Below the pieces are notes generated by a model. It was given only the letters and a program-made list of their open reading frames with translations, was not told the DNA's origin and ran no database searches. Below are positions 22,756-34,975 of a stretch of 64,000 nucleotides of DNA, piece by piece (the stretch's first letter is position 1; each line of letters starts with the position of its first letter). The position numbers and the translations under genes are program-made. The DNA is taken from assembly GCF_000203815.1 (NCBI RefSeq), contig NW_004457639.1, forward strand, positions 1,364,001 to 1,428,000, read 5' to 3'. Source of the DNA: Cavenderia fasciculata (taxonomy: Eukaryota; Evosea; Eumycetozoa; Acytosteliales; Cavenderiaceae).

Positions 22756-23116
22756 CTAACTAAATAATAATAAATCATTATACACACTTTTTACTAAAAT
22801 TATATAAATCGCATCGTCAATCTTTTGATTTGTCTGTTGTCCCGGCTGGTCGACTCTCCTGCTCATTATTTTATTGAAAAAAAGGAATTTACGATGAAAA
22901 CTTTTCGTTGCACTGGGTGACGAAAATCCCTTTGTCGAAATTGGACAAAGACCTCGTCCTGACATCATCAAAAAAACAGAAGTGCTCAAAAAAAGAACAC
23001 ATAGAGTAATCCCTGGAATATTCTTTAATAATAAAGAAGTAATTAAACATCTTCCATTTTTGTTGTGTACCTTGTAGTCGTGACAAGAGACTTGTCTCCT
23101 CATTTATCTTGTGCAT
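22756..23116 (-). CDS. Candidate small spliced gene, about 82 aa
   Basis: On the minus strand an ATG exon (23116-23071, MHKINEETSLLSRLQ) ends at a GTACAC donor. A 112-base AT-rich intron with a TTTTTTTGATGATGTCAG acceptor leads to exon 2 (22958-22756), which stays in phase to a stop. Exon 2 starts GRGLCPISTKGFSSPSATKS and includes a GC-rich stretch (MSRRVDQPGQQ) that stands out from the AT-rich spacer. A shorter alternative would splice a 34-base segment out of exon 2 and end in an Arg-rich tail, but that intron would be very short. No family recognised. It sits alone in a 2.7-kb gap between ATG16 and the VTT gene. Confidence 0.38.
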
Positions 23117-25130
23117 TTGAAATCAAGTATAGTTTTTTAATGTGTGTGTCCCTTTTTCTAAAGAATCAACAAAATAGATAAATAGATTAGATAGATAGAT
23201 TGATTGATATTAGTACAAGATATTAGATAGTTAGTTAGTTTGTAAATATTTACCGATACCGAAACGCGTTGTTTCAAATCAAATCAAATCAAATTCAATG
23301 TAAGTGAGACTCATTTATTTGGTTCGTGACGGGTTGATTGATTAATGGGGTGGTTGGGTTATCCCACCTGCGAGCAACGAACCCGAAATCACTCACAAAG
23401 TGATCACTGAATTCGGAACACAACCAAAGATATTTGCAGATAGATCCTCTTTTATTTTTAACTTTTTGCTTTTTTTCATCAACTTTTCCTTGAACCTGTC
23501 TCTCTTGTTCACATTATCATTGACATCATCACCCACACATACACCAATAATAATAATAACAAATTATCTCTTTTACCCAGAAGAATAACATAGATAAAAC
23601 AAAAGTACAGTATCATTCATACATTCATATTATCTTCACCCAGACCACGACCACATCACATTTATTGCGTTGTGCATCTTATTCCAAATATTTTTCCAAA
23701 TTCTCATAATGCTTCACTGTGTCTCATTTAAGTAGAGAAGAGGAGAGGAGGACCCTAACTAGCCCCAGCAAAACAAAGCTAGTAAAAAAAAAGAAATTAA
23801 AAAGTTTTTTGTTTTTCGATCAAACAACAAACAGCAGTACTAATAATTAACTGACACCAACAACACCCAACCAAATAACTATATATTATTTAAAGTTGAC
23901 TTGATTGTCAAATCAAAGCAAAGACAATACCAACAACAACAAACAACAAACAGACAATAATAATAAGTCTTAGAATATTCAAAAATATAATCGTCAATAA
24001 TAATAATATAACCCAAAACCACATTGTTATATATATTAATTAAATACTAAAAGTAATAATAGTGACCAGAGATAGATACAAAAGTAGATATTTTAAAAAC
24101 GTTTCGATTCATTGTCTGTTTCCCCATCTCACCACTTCTGGGATTTCCCACTTGCACCATCATCTCTTGGGCATCAAAGACAACGATTAAGAAAAAAAAA
24201 AAAAAAAACAAAAACTATCACAAACAATATAATATACTCGCAGCATTTACAAGCAAACAAACAAGCAAAACTACGCTATCGATTGAAATCGTGTGTGTGT
24301 CAGAGGGGGGTAATATTAGGTATACTTACTTTCTTACTTGCATACAAACAAAGAATTACAAAAGAGTAATCGAATACATTTGAGACAAACCAATTTTAAC
24401 AACACCGATTCACCACCACACACAACAACAACAACAACAAAGCATCGTTCACTTGCAAAGGGATAATAATATTAAAGAGAGAGAGAGAGAGAGAAAGAGA
24501 AAATACGAGAAGAACAACAACAATCTTTTAACTATCAATTAATAATAGTAATAGTAATATTCGTATTAATATTAAAAAAAGGAAACAATAATAGGTTTTA
24601 CACGCATCCTTTTTATTCACCTCCCCATTGAAAAATAACATTAGATAACAGAGAGCGTGAGAGAAAGAGAAATATCTCTTCTTCTTCTTCTTCTTCATTC
24701 ACTTTTATTTATTTATATTTGTTTGTTTGCTAGACATATATATAGTCGGTTAATAGTAGTCATCGTCATCATCACCTTTATAATAATAATAGTAGTAGTA
24801 GCAAGCGTTTTTGTTTCTTCATATTCAATTAACTTTAATAATAATAATATAATATTAACATTAGTTGTTTCATTTATTCATTTAGATCTTTTAAAAGTAA
24901 ATTCAAATATATATTAAAGATATAAAAGATAGAACACATACTTTTTTTATAGTAGTAGTAGTAATATTAGTAATAATAGTTAGTAGTAATAAGAATAATA
25001 AGAGTAATAATAATAATAATAATACATACATTTTCTTTTTAAAAAAAAAAGAAAAAGAAGACTAATATAATAGTCTAAATAGAACAACAAACAATCCCCA
25101 ACAACAAACAACATCTTTCTCCCGCAGAAA
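23117..25130. other. Long gene-poor stretch upstream of the VTT gene
   Basis: Two kilobases of AT-rich DNA with repeated CAA, AAT, GA and AGT microsatellites and no convincing coding exon. A GC-richer patch at 23315-23400 holds an inverted GGTTCGT (23320-23326) / ACGAACC pair, with a second short repeat CACAAAGTGATCACT after it. Open frames at 24112-24369 and 24657-24917 are low-complexity and look accidental. It probably contains a long 5' leader of the next gene. Confidence 0.4.
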
Positions 25131-27003
25131 ATGTTCAACATGTCAGGATTCCCATCATTAACCTATAAAAATGATGGTGGAGCATTCTCTATCAATGGAG
25201 AGAATGGTACAACCAATGAAAAGAATCAAGGTGGTGGTGTCATTAACAACAATAACAATAATGGAAACAAATCATTAAGAAAATCAAGAAATCATAGTAG
25301 ACAAAATTCATCAAATATAAAGAGTGATATTGATAAAGGTAGTAAATCACTTTTAAAAGATTTTGATGAAACCTCTACCTCTACAACCATTGATAATAAT
25401 AATAATAATAATAGTCTTGGAAGTTTGATTCTACCGATTGGATCATCAACAAAAATTGATTTGACTACCAAAGATTCACCATCAACTGAAACCTATTTAT
25501 CTACACCTTCACCTACCTCTTCTGCATTGGTATCACCAACACTATCATCGACTTCTTCGATAGCCGATACTAATAGCAGTAGCTCAAAGTTCCCATCAAC
25601 GGCCATACTCGTATCAGCAAGTGACTTGGTATTGATTTCGGATCAGAAAATCAACGAAAAACACCCCATCAAACAAAGATTACAATATGTATGGCAATGG
25701 CTAGTACATCAGGTTCGAACAGCTACCTACCAGACATGGCTCAAGCTGTTATTGGTCGCACTCATCATTGTCGGTATTTGTTTGGCCATTTTTGTATTCA
25801 AAGTGCAACACCATCTAGACGTTTTACAAAAGTTTGTGGAAAAGTTTGGTATCCTCGTTGGAGGTGTTGTTTATATTGGTATTTTTACTTTATTAATTAT
25901 ATTTTGTGTTCCTGTTACAATTCCAACTATTTGTAAGTCAAAAAAAAATAGAAACAAAAGTATATAGAAATAAGAATAATATTGTATCTAATCATTTGAT
26001 TTAATTTATTTATTTTTAGTGGCTGGAATCATTTTTAAATTATGGTTTGGTATATTATTTATTTGGATAGCATCAATGTTGGGTGGTATCATTGCATTTT
26101 TAATGGGTAGATATGTATTTAGAAAATCAATTGTTAAATATGTAAGTTGATAAAATTGGAATTGAATGAAAATGATTTCATAATTAAAATTAATTAATTA
26201 ATTGTTTTCCTTTTAGATTGAAAGAAATAAGAAATTACAAGCAGTTGATCAAGCAATTGGTCAAGAAGGATGGAAAATTGTACTTTTATTAAGATTGACA
26301 CCAATTGTTCCTGAAAGTTTATTAAATTATGCATTGGCAGTTACCAATGTTAAACTTACTCATTATATAATTTGTTCTGCAGTTGGTTTAGTACCAGGTT
26401 GTTCATTGTAAGAAGATAGAAATAGAAGAAGAAATAGATATATATATATTTATTCATTTATTAATTAATTTTAATTTCAATTTGTTTAGTTTTATTTATC
26501 TTGGAACAATGATTGGTAATATTTCAGATATTGGAAAGAGACATATTCAAAAAGGAGAGATTGCAATGTATGTGGTCAGTGGCGTGGCAATGTGCTTTAC
26601 CATTGTTTTCATCACTGTCATTGTCAGAAGAGCTGTAAATAAGAAATTAAATGTCGAAGAAAAGAAGGGACTGTTGGACGAAGAGGCCAATGTTGGCGAA
26701 GAGAACCAAGATGACGAGGAATTGGACGATCAAGTAGATCAAGAGGAAAAACCACACATCAAGGACATTCTCGCCAAAAAGGTCGCCGGCAGCAGCAAGA
26801 AATCCAAACGATCAAAAAACCGATTAATCGAGGTTGATGAATTTATCAATCACAGCGGTGACAGTCTCACTTTCCACGATCACTCTGATAGTCAGAGTGG
26901 CAGCGAAACTGAAGATCATCTTTTAAATAGTAGTATCAATTATAGCGATTTACAAAATCTTCAAGATCCAGCTTTAGTTGATTTAATGAAGAATAAGAAT
27001 TAA
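25131..27003 (+). CDS. TVP38/TMEM64-family VTT-domain membrane protein
   Basis: Exons 25131-25932, 26020-26141, 26217-26407 and 26490-27003 give 542 residues in phase. Residues 1-175 are Ser/Asn/Thr low complexity. A transmembrane helix (LKLLLVALIIVGICLAIFVF) is followed by the VTT domain: FCVPVTIP, a GGIIAFLMGRYVFRK segment and the signature LLRLTPIVPESLLNYALAVT, then GLVPGCSLFIYLGTMIG. A final helix and a long acidic cytoplasmic tail complete it. By family knowledge, VTT proteins (TVP38, TMEM64, TMEM41, VMP1, bacterial DedA) act in the secretory pathway, and several are lipid scramblases. The R-x-x-P and N-Y residues of the signature are present. The exact subfamily is best matched by TMEM64/TVP38. 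Confidence 0.85.
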
Positions 27004-27315
27004 CAAAGAAATAATAACAAATAATAATAATAACATACGACTATAGATAGATACAACGAAACAACAACAACTAACAACTTTGATAATAATAATAATCTAA
27101 AACAAAAAAGAAAAAAAAGGAAAACAAGGTAAAAGAAAAAACTTTGTCTTGGTCTTTTTTTTTTTTCTTTTATAAATATTGTAATAAATTGATACTTCCC
27201 CCCTTTATTTAATGAGGAATTATCATCCTCATCCGATAGATGATAAGGATGGTTTTTTCAACAAACAAACAATCAAACAAACAAAGAAATGATGAATTCA
27301 TCATCCTTGGATGGT
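27004..27315. other. Convergent 3' spacer
   Basis: It lies between the VTT gene and the NADPH oxidase gene, whose 3' ends face each other. A TTATCAT/ATGATAA dyad around 27220-27246 is followed by GGATGG and a T run. No gene seen. Confidence 0.45.
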
Positions 27316-29527
27316 TTAAAAATGTTCCTTGTAAAAATGTAAATGACAATTTCTTTTACCATTGTATTGTCTACAATATCTTTTAATTTCCACTTCCATT
27401 GGTCTTGGTCCACAAAAGAATAAACCAATCTCTATAAAACAAAATGATTAGTATAATAATAATAATTAATAATATAATTAATCTATTTTTGTTTTCATAC
27501 CATTATTCTCATGAATTTTAGTTAATTGTTGTAAGATTGTATCCCAATTGGGACGACCAAATAAAGTTTGTGAACGAAGGCCAGTAATAAAATCAGAATG
27601 ACATTCAGTATCCAAAGTAGAAATACTTTCTACAATATCGTTCCAATCGGATATTGAAATCGATCCTGTTAGATAACTATGAATTTCTACTGTTCCATCC
27701 AATGACCTTTCAACATCATTCAACATATACGTAAACCATTCAAAACTATTCTTTTCTCTTGATATCCAAAAAAAGTAAACTTTTTCCATTGTCGTTTTCT
27801 TTTCAGAAGTAGAGTTGTTATTGTCATTGTTGTTGTTGTTGTTGTTGTTTAAAAGTTGATATTTAACATGTTTTAAAATAGAAGAGAATGGAGTAGCACC
27901 AATACCAGCACCAATTAAAACTGCTATACGATATTTAAATACATTTTCACATGAAGCTCCAAATGGTCCGTCAATTCTAAGTATATCTTTACCATCCGGT
28001 CCCTTCATTAAATCGTTTTGAACAATTCCCAACTTTTCATTTGCATTTAATAATTTATATAATTTACCTGTCCAATTTCCAACAATCTAAAAAAAAACAA
28101 CATAATTAATATTTGATAATATATTATTGATGATTTCAACTATCTATCTACAAACATTAATATGAACAGAGATAAAAGGCTCATCTGGAGATGAGGTGAT
28201 TGTAAATGGATGCCATTCATGATTTGCAATGGATGGACAATTTAAATAGAGGTATTGACCTGGATTATATTTAAAAGGTTTATCTGTTTTGAGTCGTAGT
28301 TCCAATACTTTGGACGGATGTTGTTTGGCCATATGCAAGAGTACCGGTCTCGTACCACTAGACACAATTCTATATATTCTTTCAACCAAATAGAAAAAGA
28401 ATGGTGGAGCTGCCCAATAATAGGATTGTTGAGGATACTGGAATAGTTTTGATATTCCATGAAAACAAATCAAAACAAAATAAACTGCAAATAGATGATG
28501 GGTATAATAAAACACTTCAAACATTGGTCTCCTAATTCTTTCAATCGACGATGTAACAATCAAAACCAAAACCACGATCATCAAATGTCCAGTCAACCCA
28601 GGTACCGATCTATAAAACAATGAATACTTGTTTGTTGCATAATCCAATATTTGTCCATTTAATCCATTCATAATTAATTCTTCTCTACTTGTATTTAATA
28701 ATATTCTAAAATTATTATAATGTGATACACTATATATAATTAATCAATAATAATAAATCAATATTAGTAACCAAACCAATTTGACAGTTGATACCTATAT
28801 AATACAAACCAATGAATAATTGAACCAATTATAATACCAAAAGCACATAATTTATGAAATGAAATATGACGATCGATTGGAATAAAGTCAGATACCCAAG
28901 TACCACGTACCCATGATACAACATTCCTAAGAACTGGTAACAGAATCAAAGTTGTATTTAAATTGATAATGGCAGCACTACATCTAGCAAAACAAACAGA
29001 TAATCCAAATAATTGATATTGTTTTGAATTATAGGTACCTATAAAAATAGAATAGAATAGAATAAATAATTGGTTGTCTTGACTATCTTTATTATTATTA
29101 TTTGAGACATACTATAAAACCTTTCAATTGCAACAGCAAGATTAATACCAATGAATATTAAAACGATTAGAACCGAATAACCATTAAACCACCACCAATG
29201 CCTAAGTTTAATCATCTTTGAATATGAATCTTCTCCTTCTTCTTCTTTGGATGACCTATCTATTTCACTATCGTCATCTCTTATGGTTACCTCTTCTTCA
29301 CCATCTTCTCTTGTTATAGTTGTAGTTAATGATTCACTTCTATGTTTGTTTTGTTCTTCATCCTCTTTTTTTATCTCATTCAACTCTATATTATCATTAT
29401 TACTATTATTATCATCTATTTCAATTGAAGAATGTTTTCCTTGAGATCTATGTCTTGTGTGACCTTTGACAATGACCACATCATTATTTTCATTTTTTGG
29501 ATTATTATTATTATTATCATCAGACAT
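27316..29527 (-). CDS. NADPH oxidase (NOX2-like, flavocytochrome)
   Basis: Exons on the minus strand are 29527-29113, 29038-28795, 28729-28156, 28086-27501 and 27431-27316. They sum to 644 residues with all phases matching. A ~100-residue Asn/Asp/Glu-rich head precedes six transmembrane helices. Paired heme-ligand histidines lie in ISFHKLCAFGIIIGSIIHWF and in FYYTHHLFAVYFVLICFH. The FAD site is HPFTITSSP. NADPH-binding elements are GAGIGATPFSSIL, FFCGPRPME and the C-terminal FYKEHF, like NOX2. A poly-Asn insertion interrupts the NADPH domain. There is no EF-hand, so it is not the NOX5-like noxC type and corresponds to noxA or noxB. It transfers electrons from NADPH to oxygen, making superoxide. 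Intron 3 uses an uncommon GTTTGT donor. Confidence 0.92.
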
Positions 29528-30330
29528 TATTATTATTATTACTATTACTGTTATTATTATTATTGTTTACATTTGTAATATTATGGTTAAGGGTATTCAA
29601 TCCTAGACCATACAACTAGTTATTATAGATCTGGATGAAAATGGTAATTAAAAATAAATCCAAAAAAAAAAAACAAACAATTTGAATTTTGTTCAAAGGT
29701 AGAGAAATCATATACACATTCCTCAATATATATATATATATATATAATATAATATAAACCAGAGGTCTATCAGTTAGGTTATTATTATTATTATATAATT
29801 TATTCTACATGATGACACAAGTGTCATGTGACATGCTTCAGCTTTCACAGTCCACCCTACCTATTACAGTACAGCACAGAACAATGCTGCATTTGTCTTG
29901 TTCGATACTCAGTCTTACTTTGTATCACTAGTACTTATCAAACTTATATCTATCTATCTATCTTTCTATCTTTAGCTCTACTACTAAATCATATATCTCT
30001 TAAATATCTCGCCGATTGTCGACAATGAAATCAATCCTATAGTTAACTTGTTCTGGAAACTAAATACAAAACTAAAGTAGTAGTGATGTTTTTGTCAATT
30101 GATACTCTACTCTTGTTTCAAGTGATAAAACGTTGTCTTGGTCGTCGAAGCATCATACGATCGTCTTAACGCGAGGACGGGCAAATTTTCTTTTTTACAA
30201 AAACCGAAAATTGTTTCAATTTTGATAAATTTTTTGTGAGGCGATGGCATGCGCGTCTGTGGTGAGCTGCTTTCACAAAATAGACTCGTCTTTGTATCTT
30301 GTTCCTCAGTTAGTAAGCTCAATAGTTACA
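29528..30330. promoter_or_regulatory. Divergent promoter region of NOX and RPL27a
   Basis: Holds the 5' regions of both genes. There are TATA-type AT repeats (about 29727-29752), a TAT/CTAT repeat (29945-29975), and a GC-richer leader at 30125-30330 before RPL27a. An open frame on the minus strand at 30107-30322 overlaps that leader and is not accepted as a gene. Confidence 0.4.
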
Positions 30331-31009
<679 letters not shown>

Positions 31010-31270
31010 ATTTTAATAAAAATAGGGTGCAAAATTTAACTATATAAAAAAACAAATATAACTATATCATTGTAGGTCTTTCTTATCTTTTATTTATCTC
31101 TTTACAGTATCTCTCTATCTTTTCATTCATTCTTTTTTTAAAAAAAAGATTGATAGTTTAATAATAATATTGATAATAAAGGTTCGATTGGATGTATAAT
31201 ATTTATATTTATATATTATTAATTGTATCTATTTATTTATTTGTTTGTTTGGTATTTTTGTCTTGTATCT

Positions 31271-32365
31271 TTAGAGATTTAATAATCTTGAAACTAAATT
31301 GAGACAAGCATGGGTCCAAACTAAAAGTCCACGTTTATTGGACATGAGATAAAGAATGCCATAACCTTGACATGGACATGCGGTACATGTCCACCATTCA
31401 ACAAATAATAATAACGATAAAATAATAATCGTAAATTGTCCAAGTCCTTGATAAGCAGTTTGGAACATTTCATTCTACAAAATAAGTAAATAGTATTAGT
31501 AAACTGTGGTTTGGTTTGGGTTGTATAGTTTTAGTTGAGTTCATACCATATTGATGATTGGGAATTGTTTTGGTAATTGCGCAAGGACAATTTTACCAAT
31601 GACGGCTAGTATGAGTGGATAGTAGAGAATATCAACCAATGGTTGTTGTTCGGCGATACCTGACAATAGTTCAGGTTGCTTGAAAGAGTCTGGTAAGAGA
31701 TGATGATAACGTAAGATTAAATCAACCATAACTGCATAGAAAAAGACGATCAACAAACCGTCAGACTTTAGATTTGGTAAAAAGTTGCTTGTTGCAGGTT
31801 TAACAGCTGTGGCTGTAGTAGCTGTAGAACCTTGTTGTCTTTGTGGTTTAGCAGTACAAAATACAAATTCCCAAATGACCCATACAAGAGCTAGAGGGAA
31901 ATAGACATAGATAAACTCTTTGAGTGTTGGGTTATTGGTCAGTTGAATACCAAACTTGACAAAGAGTGGGTGTTCAATCGATAGTATATTAGAGCATAAC
32001 GATAGGTTGTTGGATGCCAGCAACGTTGAAAAGAGAAATACACCAAACCATCTAAAGGTGGTGATTGAGAAAGGTTCCTTTACAAATCGTCTACGTTCTC
32101 CTATATTTGCAAATGGTGATGTCGTTGGTAGTTGATGAGGTTGTTGTGTAGAAGAAGATAATGAACCTGTTAAAGAGTCAACAGCATTTTCATCATCATC
32201 ATCATGATGGATTATTGGTTTAGGGGCAGGTTTGTTTGGATCATTGTGTTGTTCAGCAATGTAACCTAATCTACTACCTGCATTGCCTTGAATTCTATTT
32301 TTTCTTGCTTGTCTTCTTCTTTCCTCTTTATCTCTTTCCTCTGTTAGTTTATTGTCTGTTGACAT
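31271..32365 (-). CDS. CAMLG/GET2-like tail-anchored protein insertase subunit
   Basis: Exons 32365-31547 and 31474-31271 (minus strand) give 340 residues. The N terminus is an exposed cytosolic stretch with a basic cluster and a following helix, EERRRQARKNRI then NAGSRLGYI. This is the arrangement that GET2 and CAMLG use to capture the targeting ATPase GET3/TRC40. A low-complexity acidic linker (poly-D) follows, then three or four hydrophobic helices in the C-terminal half (TTFRWFGVFLFSTLLA, FIYVYFPLALVWVIWEFVF, LLIVFFYAVMVDLILRY, ILYYPLILAVIGKIVLAQL). Exon 2 adds another hydrophobic helix and a cysteine cluster (WTCTACPCQ). The role inferred is ER membrane receptor/insertase for tail-anchored proteins, partnered by WRB/GET1. 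Assignment rests on the N-terminal motif plus topology. Confidence 0.62.
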
Positions 32366-32596
32366 CTTGAAACGCTTCTATATAAAACTTTAAAAGTTGT
32401 AAACGATGACTATGACTATGTGTAGTTTTCATCAAAGATGTGATCATCACACCCACGCTCAGACTGAATCGAATTTTCAAAAAAGTATTATCGTTGACCA
32501 CGATTTGACCGATTTTGAAAGACATGACTATCAAAGATATGTATTTGTATTTTTGGGTAGTTTATGAAAATAAAGTTACTTTTATTGTTTTCTTCT

Positions 32597-34879
32597 TTAT
32601 TCCATTTTTGTTTTATTATTGTTGTTGTTGTTTTGTTGTTGTTGTTTTGTATATTTTGAATAGTTATTATGAAGTAGAATTCTACTGTGACCTGTTGGTT
32701 TAGAAGGAGGTGGTGGAAATATAGGAGGTAGTTCGTTCGATGGAGACGATTCAGATGAAGAGGGAGGAAGAGGGGGAGGAGGTGCTTTATAATTTCTGTT
32801 TGGTTTAGTTTCTTGTTTTGGTTTTGGTTTGGTTGGTTCATCATCATCACTGCTGTCAATACTACTATTTTCCTCTTCAAAATCATTGTCCATTTCCAAT
32901 TCTTCATTATTTTGAAAATGTAATAACTTCTCCTTTTCCTTTGCTAATTGATAGAAATCGATAAAGGGATGTGGTTTCTCTTCAGTTTGTTTGAAAAGAT
33001 TGAAATATTGTTTGGTTGGATACCAATCTGAATTTGTTGTGTTGTTGGTGATGGGATTCGAATTAGTTGTTTGTATTGACCATACAACTCTTTGTCTTGT
33101 AATAAGTTGAGAATGGTCGGTTGAAACCAAATCTGCTATAATCGGTCTGAGATAATCCTTTAAATCACGTACTATCATCCCGAGAGATTCATGTGTTGGG
33201 ACACTATCCAAAGTATTTGAAAATAAATCAATCATACCACTTGAATTGAATATAGGTGGTATTGTCTGATCACCTGATTTCATTGCGTCCAAACAACCCA
33301 TTCTTTCATCTTCCAATTGTTCTTCACTTTTTCGTTCCTCTTTTTTCCATTCTTTCAAGGGTACCAATTTTGATTGATTTAAATCCCATCCACCACTACC
33401 TTCTTTATCATCATCTTCTTCATCTTCTTCTTCTAGTTGTGTTTTTATGGTTTTGTCATCGTTTCCAAATTCTTGTCGATCATCTATATTCCATTCATCT
33501 TGATTTAAAAATTCTTCCATTTCAATTTGTTCTTCTTCTAATTGTTGTTGTTCTTCTAGGTCTTCTGGTTGATTCATTAGGGTTATCAACACTTCAGTTA
33601 GATAGAGCCCAGTTTTAATATTATTCTTTGCAGTGCAGCCACCAAACACCTTGAATTCCGGTAGACTTGTAAAATGTGCCCACAAACTACACGGATCTTG
33701 CAGTATCTCGATTTGATTCTTTGACGCCAAATCCAACACCACTCTACGAAGTGTTGAATGCATTGCTCTCATTTCAACCATTTGTTCTTTATATTTATCT
33801 TTATCATGTTTTATATTTGTTATTATTAAATTATTATTATTTTGATTATCTTGTGTATGTGATTGTTGTTGTTGTGATTGTTGTTGTTGTGGTTGAGGTT
33901 GTTGACTAATATTCCAAGATTGTTTAATTTTTGGAATGATTGAATTTGTAGTTGTAGTTGATGTAGTAGTTGATGTTGGTTGATTAATATTTAAAGGTGG
34001 AATGACGGGACAACTCGAAGAAGTTAATAGTAATATTGGAGGTTCGATATTCATCTCTTCATCCTCTTTTTCTTCATTTTCCTCTCCTTTATCTTTTTCT
34101 TTGACAAGTTGAAATGTAGGACATGTATTTAATAGACCATAAACCATTCTAGTTGATTTTAATATAGTTTGTGGTTCTTTTCTCTTTCTCTTTAAATCTC
34201 TTTTAATCTTTCTTTCCATTGACTCTAATTCTAACAAATGGTTATTATTATTATTATCAATTTGACCAAAGTTACCAAACTCTAACATGAATTGATTATT
34301 TTGTGATATTAGAGGTTGATGATGATGATTTGAAGTAGATGAAGAATCATCAAAATCACTATCGATAGTGTTTGAATCATAATCTGTATCAAATGTATCA
34401 CTTGTTTCATCATATTCATCAAAGTAATAATCATCATCATAATCTGAATCATCTTCTATATTGCTATCCTCTTGACGATTACGACGATCTAAATGATTAT
34501 GATGACGAGGTAATCTAATACCTTCATTATGCTTTTTAATAGTATTTTGATGTCTCCTATGAAATTGTTTAACTATATCTTGAATAATGATTCTTTCATT
34601 GTTATTCGATTGTCTTGTTCTTTTTTGTTGTTGCGGTTGTTGTGATTTATTAACTATTGTATCAAATAGTAAAGGTTGATCTATAAAACTATATCTATTT
34701 AACAGTCTCGAGTAAAACGATTGATTTGAACATTCAGATGATGATACTTCATTATTAATATTTTCATCTACTTCATATCTATCTTCAATATCTTCTTCAT
34801 TATTATCTACATTATTCTTATCCTTTTTAATCTTCTTATTATTACTCTTATTATTACTCTTATTGACTTTCTTTTTCAT
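32597..34879 (-). CDS. Low-complexity protein of unknown function
   Basis: Single open exon. The ATG at 34877-34879 (MKKKVNKSNN, 760 residues) is preferred over the one at 34960, because the extra 27 residues overlap a TATA-like ATATATAC stretch and lie 15 bases from the neighbouring stop. The N-terminal ~330 residues are Asn/Asp/Ser/Gln-rich with poly-Q. Conserved-looking islands are LRRVVLDLASKNQIEI with CSLWAHFTSLPEFKVFGGC, and later HESLGMIVRDLKDYLRPIIA. The end is Pro-rich (PPPPLPP and FPPPPSKP) followed by poly-Q/N. The pI is mixed, with many acidic runs. I do not recognise it; a nuclear or scaffold role is possible but unproven. Confidence 0.65.
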   Translation of the reverse strand: MKKKVNKSNNKSNNKKIKKDKNNVDNNEEDIEDRYEVDENINNEVSSSECSNQSFYSRLLNRYSFIDQPLLFDTIVNKSQQPQQQKRTRQSNNNERIIIQDIVKQFHRRHQNTIKKHNEGIRLPRHHNHLDRRNRQEDSNIEDDSDYDDDYYFDEYDETSDTFDTDYDSNTIDSDFDDSSSTSNHHHQPLISQNNQFMLEFGNFGQIDNNNNNHLLELESMERKIKRDLKRKRKEPQTILKSTRMVYGLLNTCPTFQLVKEKDKGEENEEKEDEEMNIEPPILLLTSSSCPVIPPLNINQPTSTTTSTTTTNSIIPKIKQSWNISQQPQPQQQQSQQQQSHTQDNQNNNNLIITNIKHDKDKYKEQMVEMRAMHSTLRRVVLDLASKNQIEILQDPCSLWAHFTSLPEFKVFGGCTAKNNIKTGLYLTEVLITLMNQPEDLEEQQQLEEEQIEMEEFLNQDEWNIDDRQEFGNDDKTIKTQLEEEDEEDDDKEGSGGWDLNQSKLVPLKEWKKEERKSEEQLEDERMGCLDAMKSGDQTIPPIFNSSGMIDLFSNTLDSVPTHESLGMIVRDLKDYLRPIIADLVSTDHSQLITRQRVVWSIQTTNSNPITNNTTNSDWYPTKQYFNLFKQTEEKPHPFIDFYQLAKEKEKLLHFQNNEELEMDNDFEEENSSIDSSDDDEPTKPKPKQETKPNRNYKAPPPPLPPSSSESSPSNELPPIFPPPPSKPTGHSRILLHNNYSKYTKQQQQNNNNNNKTKME

Positions 34880-34975
34880 TATCTGTCTCTTTTTGAAAAT
34901 GAAGTAAAGCAAAGTATATATTTTGAAAACCGACCGACTTGTCAACTTGTCATCTGACACACCCCCTTTATTTAT

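Noticed and set aside
24112-24917. Open frames of 85-86 residues before the VTT gene
   Set aside because: Composed of microsatellite-derived residues with no splice context. Treated as leader sequence.
30107-30322. 71-residue minus-strand frame upstream of RPL27a
   Set aside because: Lies in the GC-richer leader/promoter of a highly expressed gene, shows no recognisable features, and no splice or promoter signals support it.
32515-33909. Plus-strand open frames opposite the low-complexity gene
   Set aside because: Hydrophobic shadow frames of Asn/Gln/Glu-rich minus-strand coding sequence.
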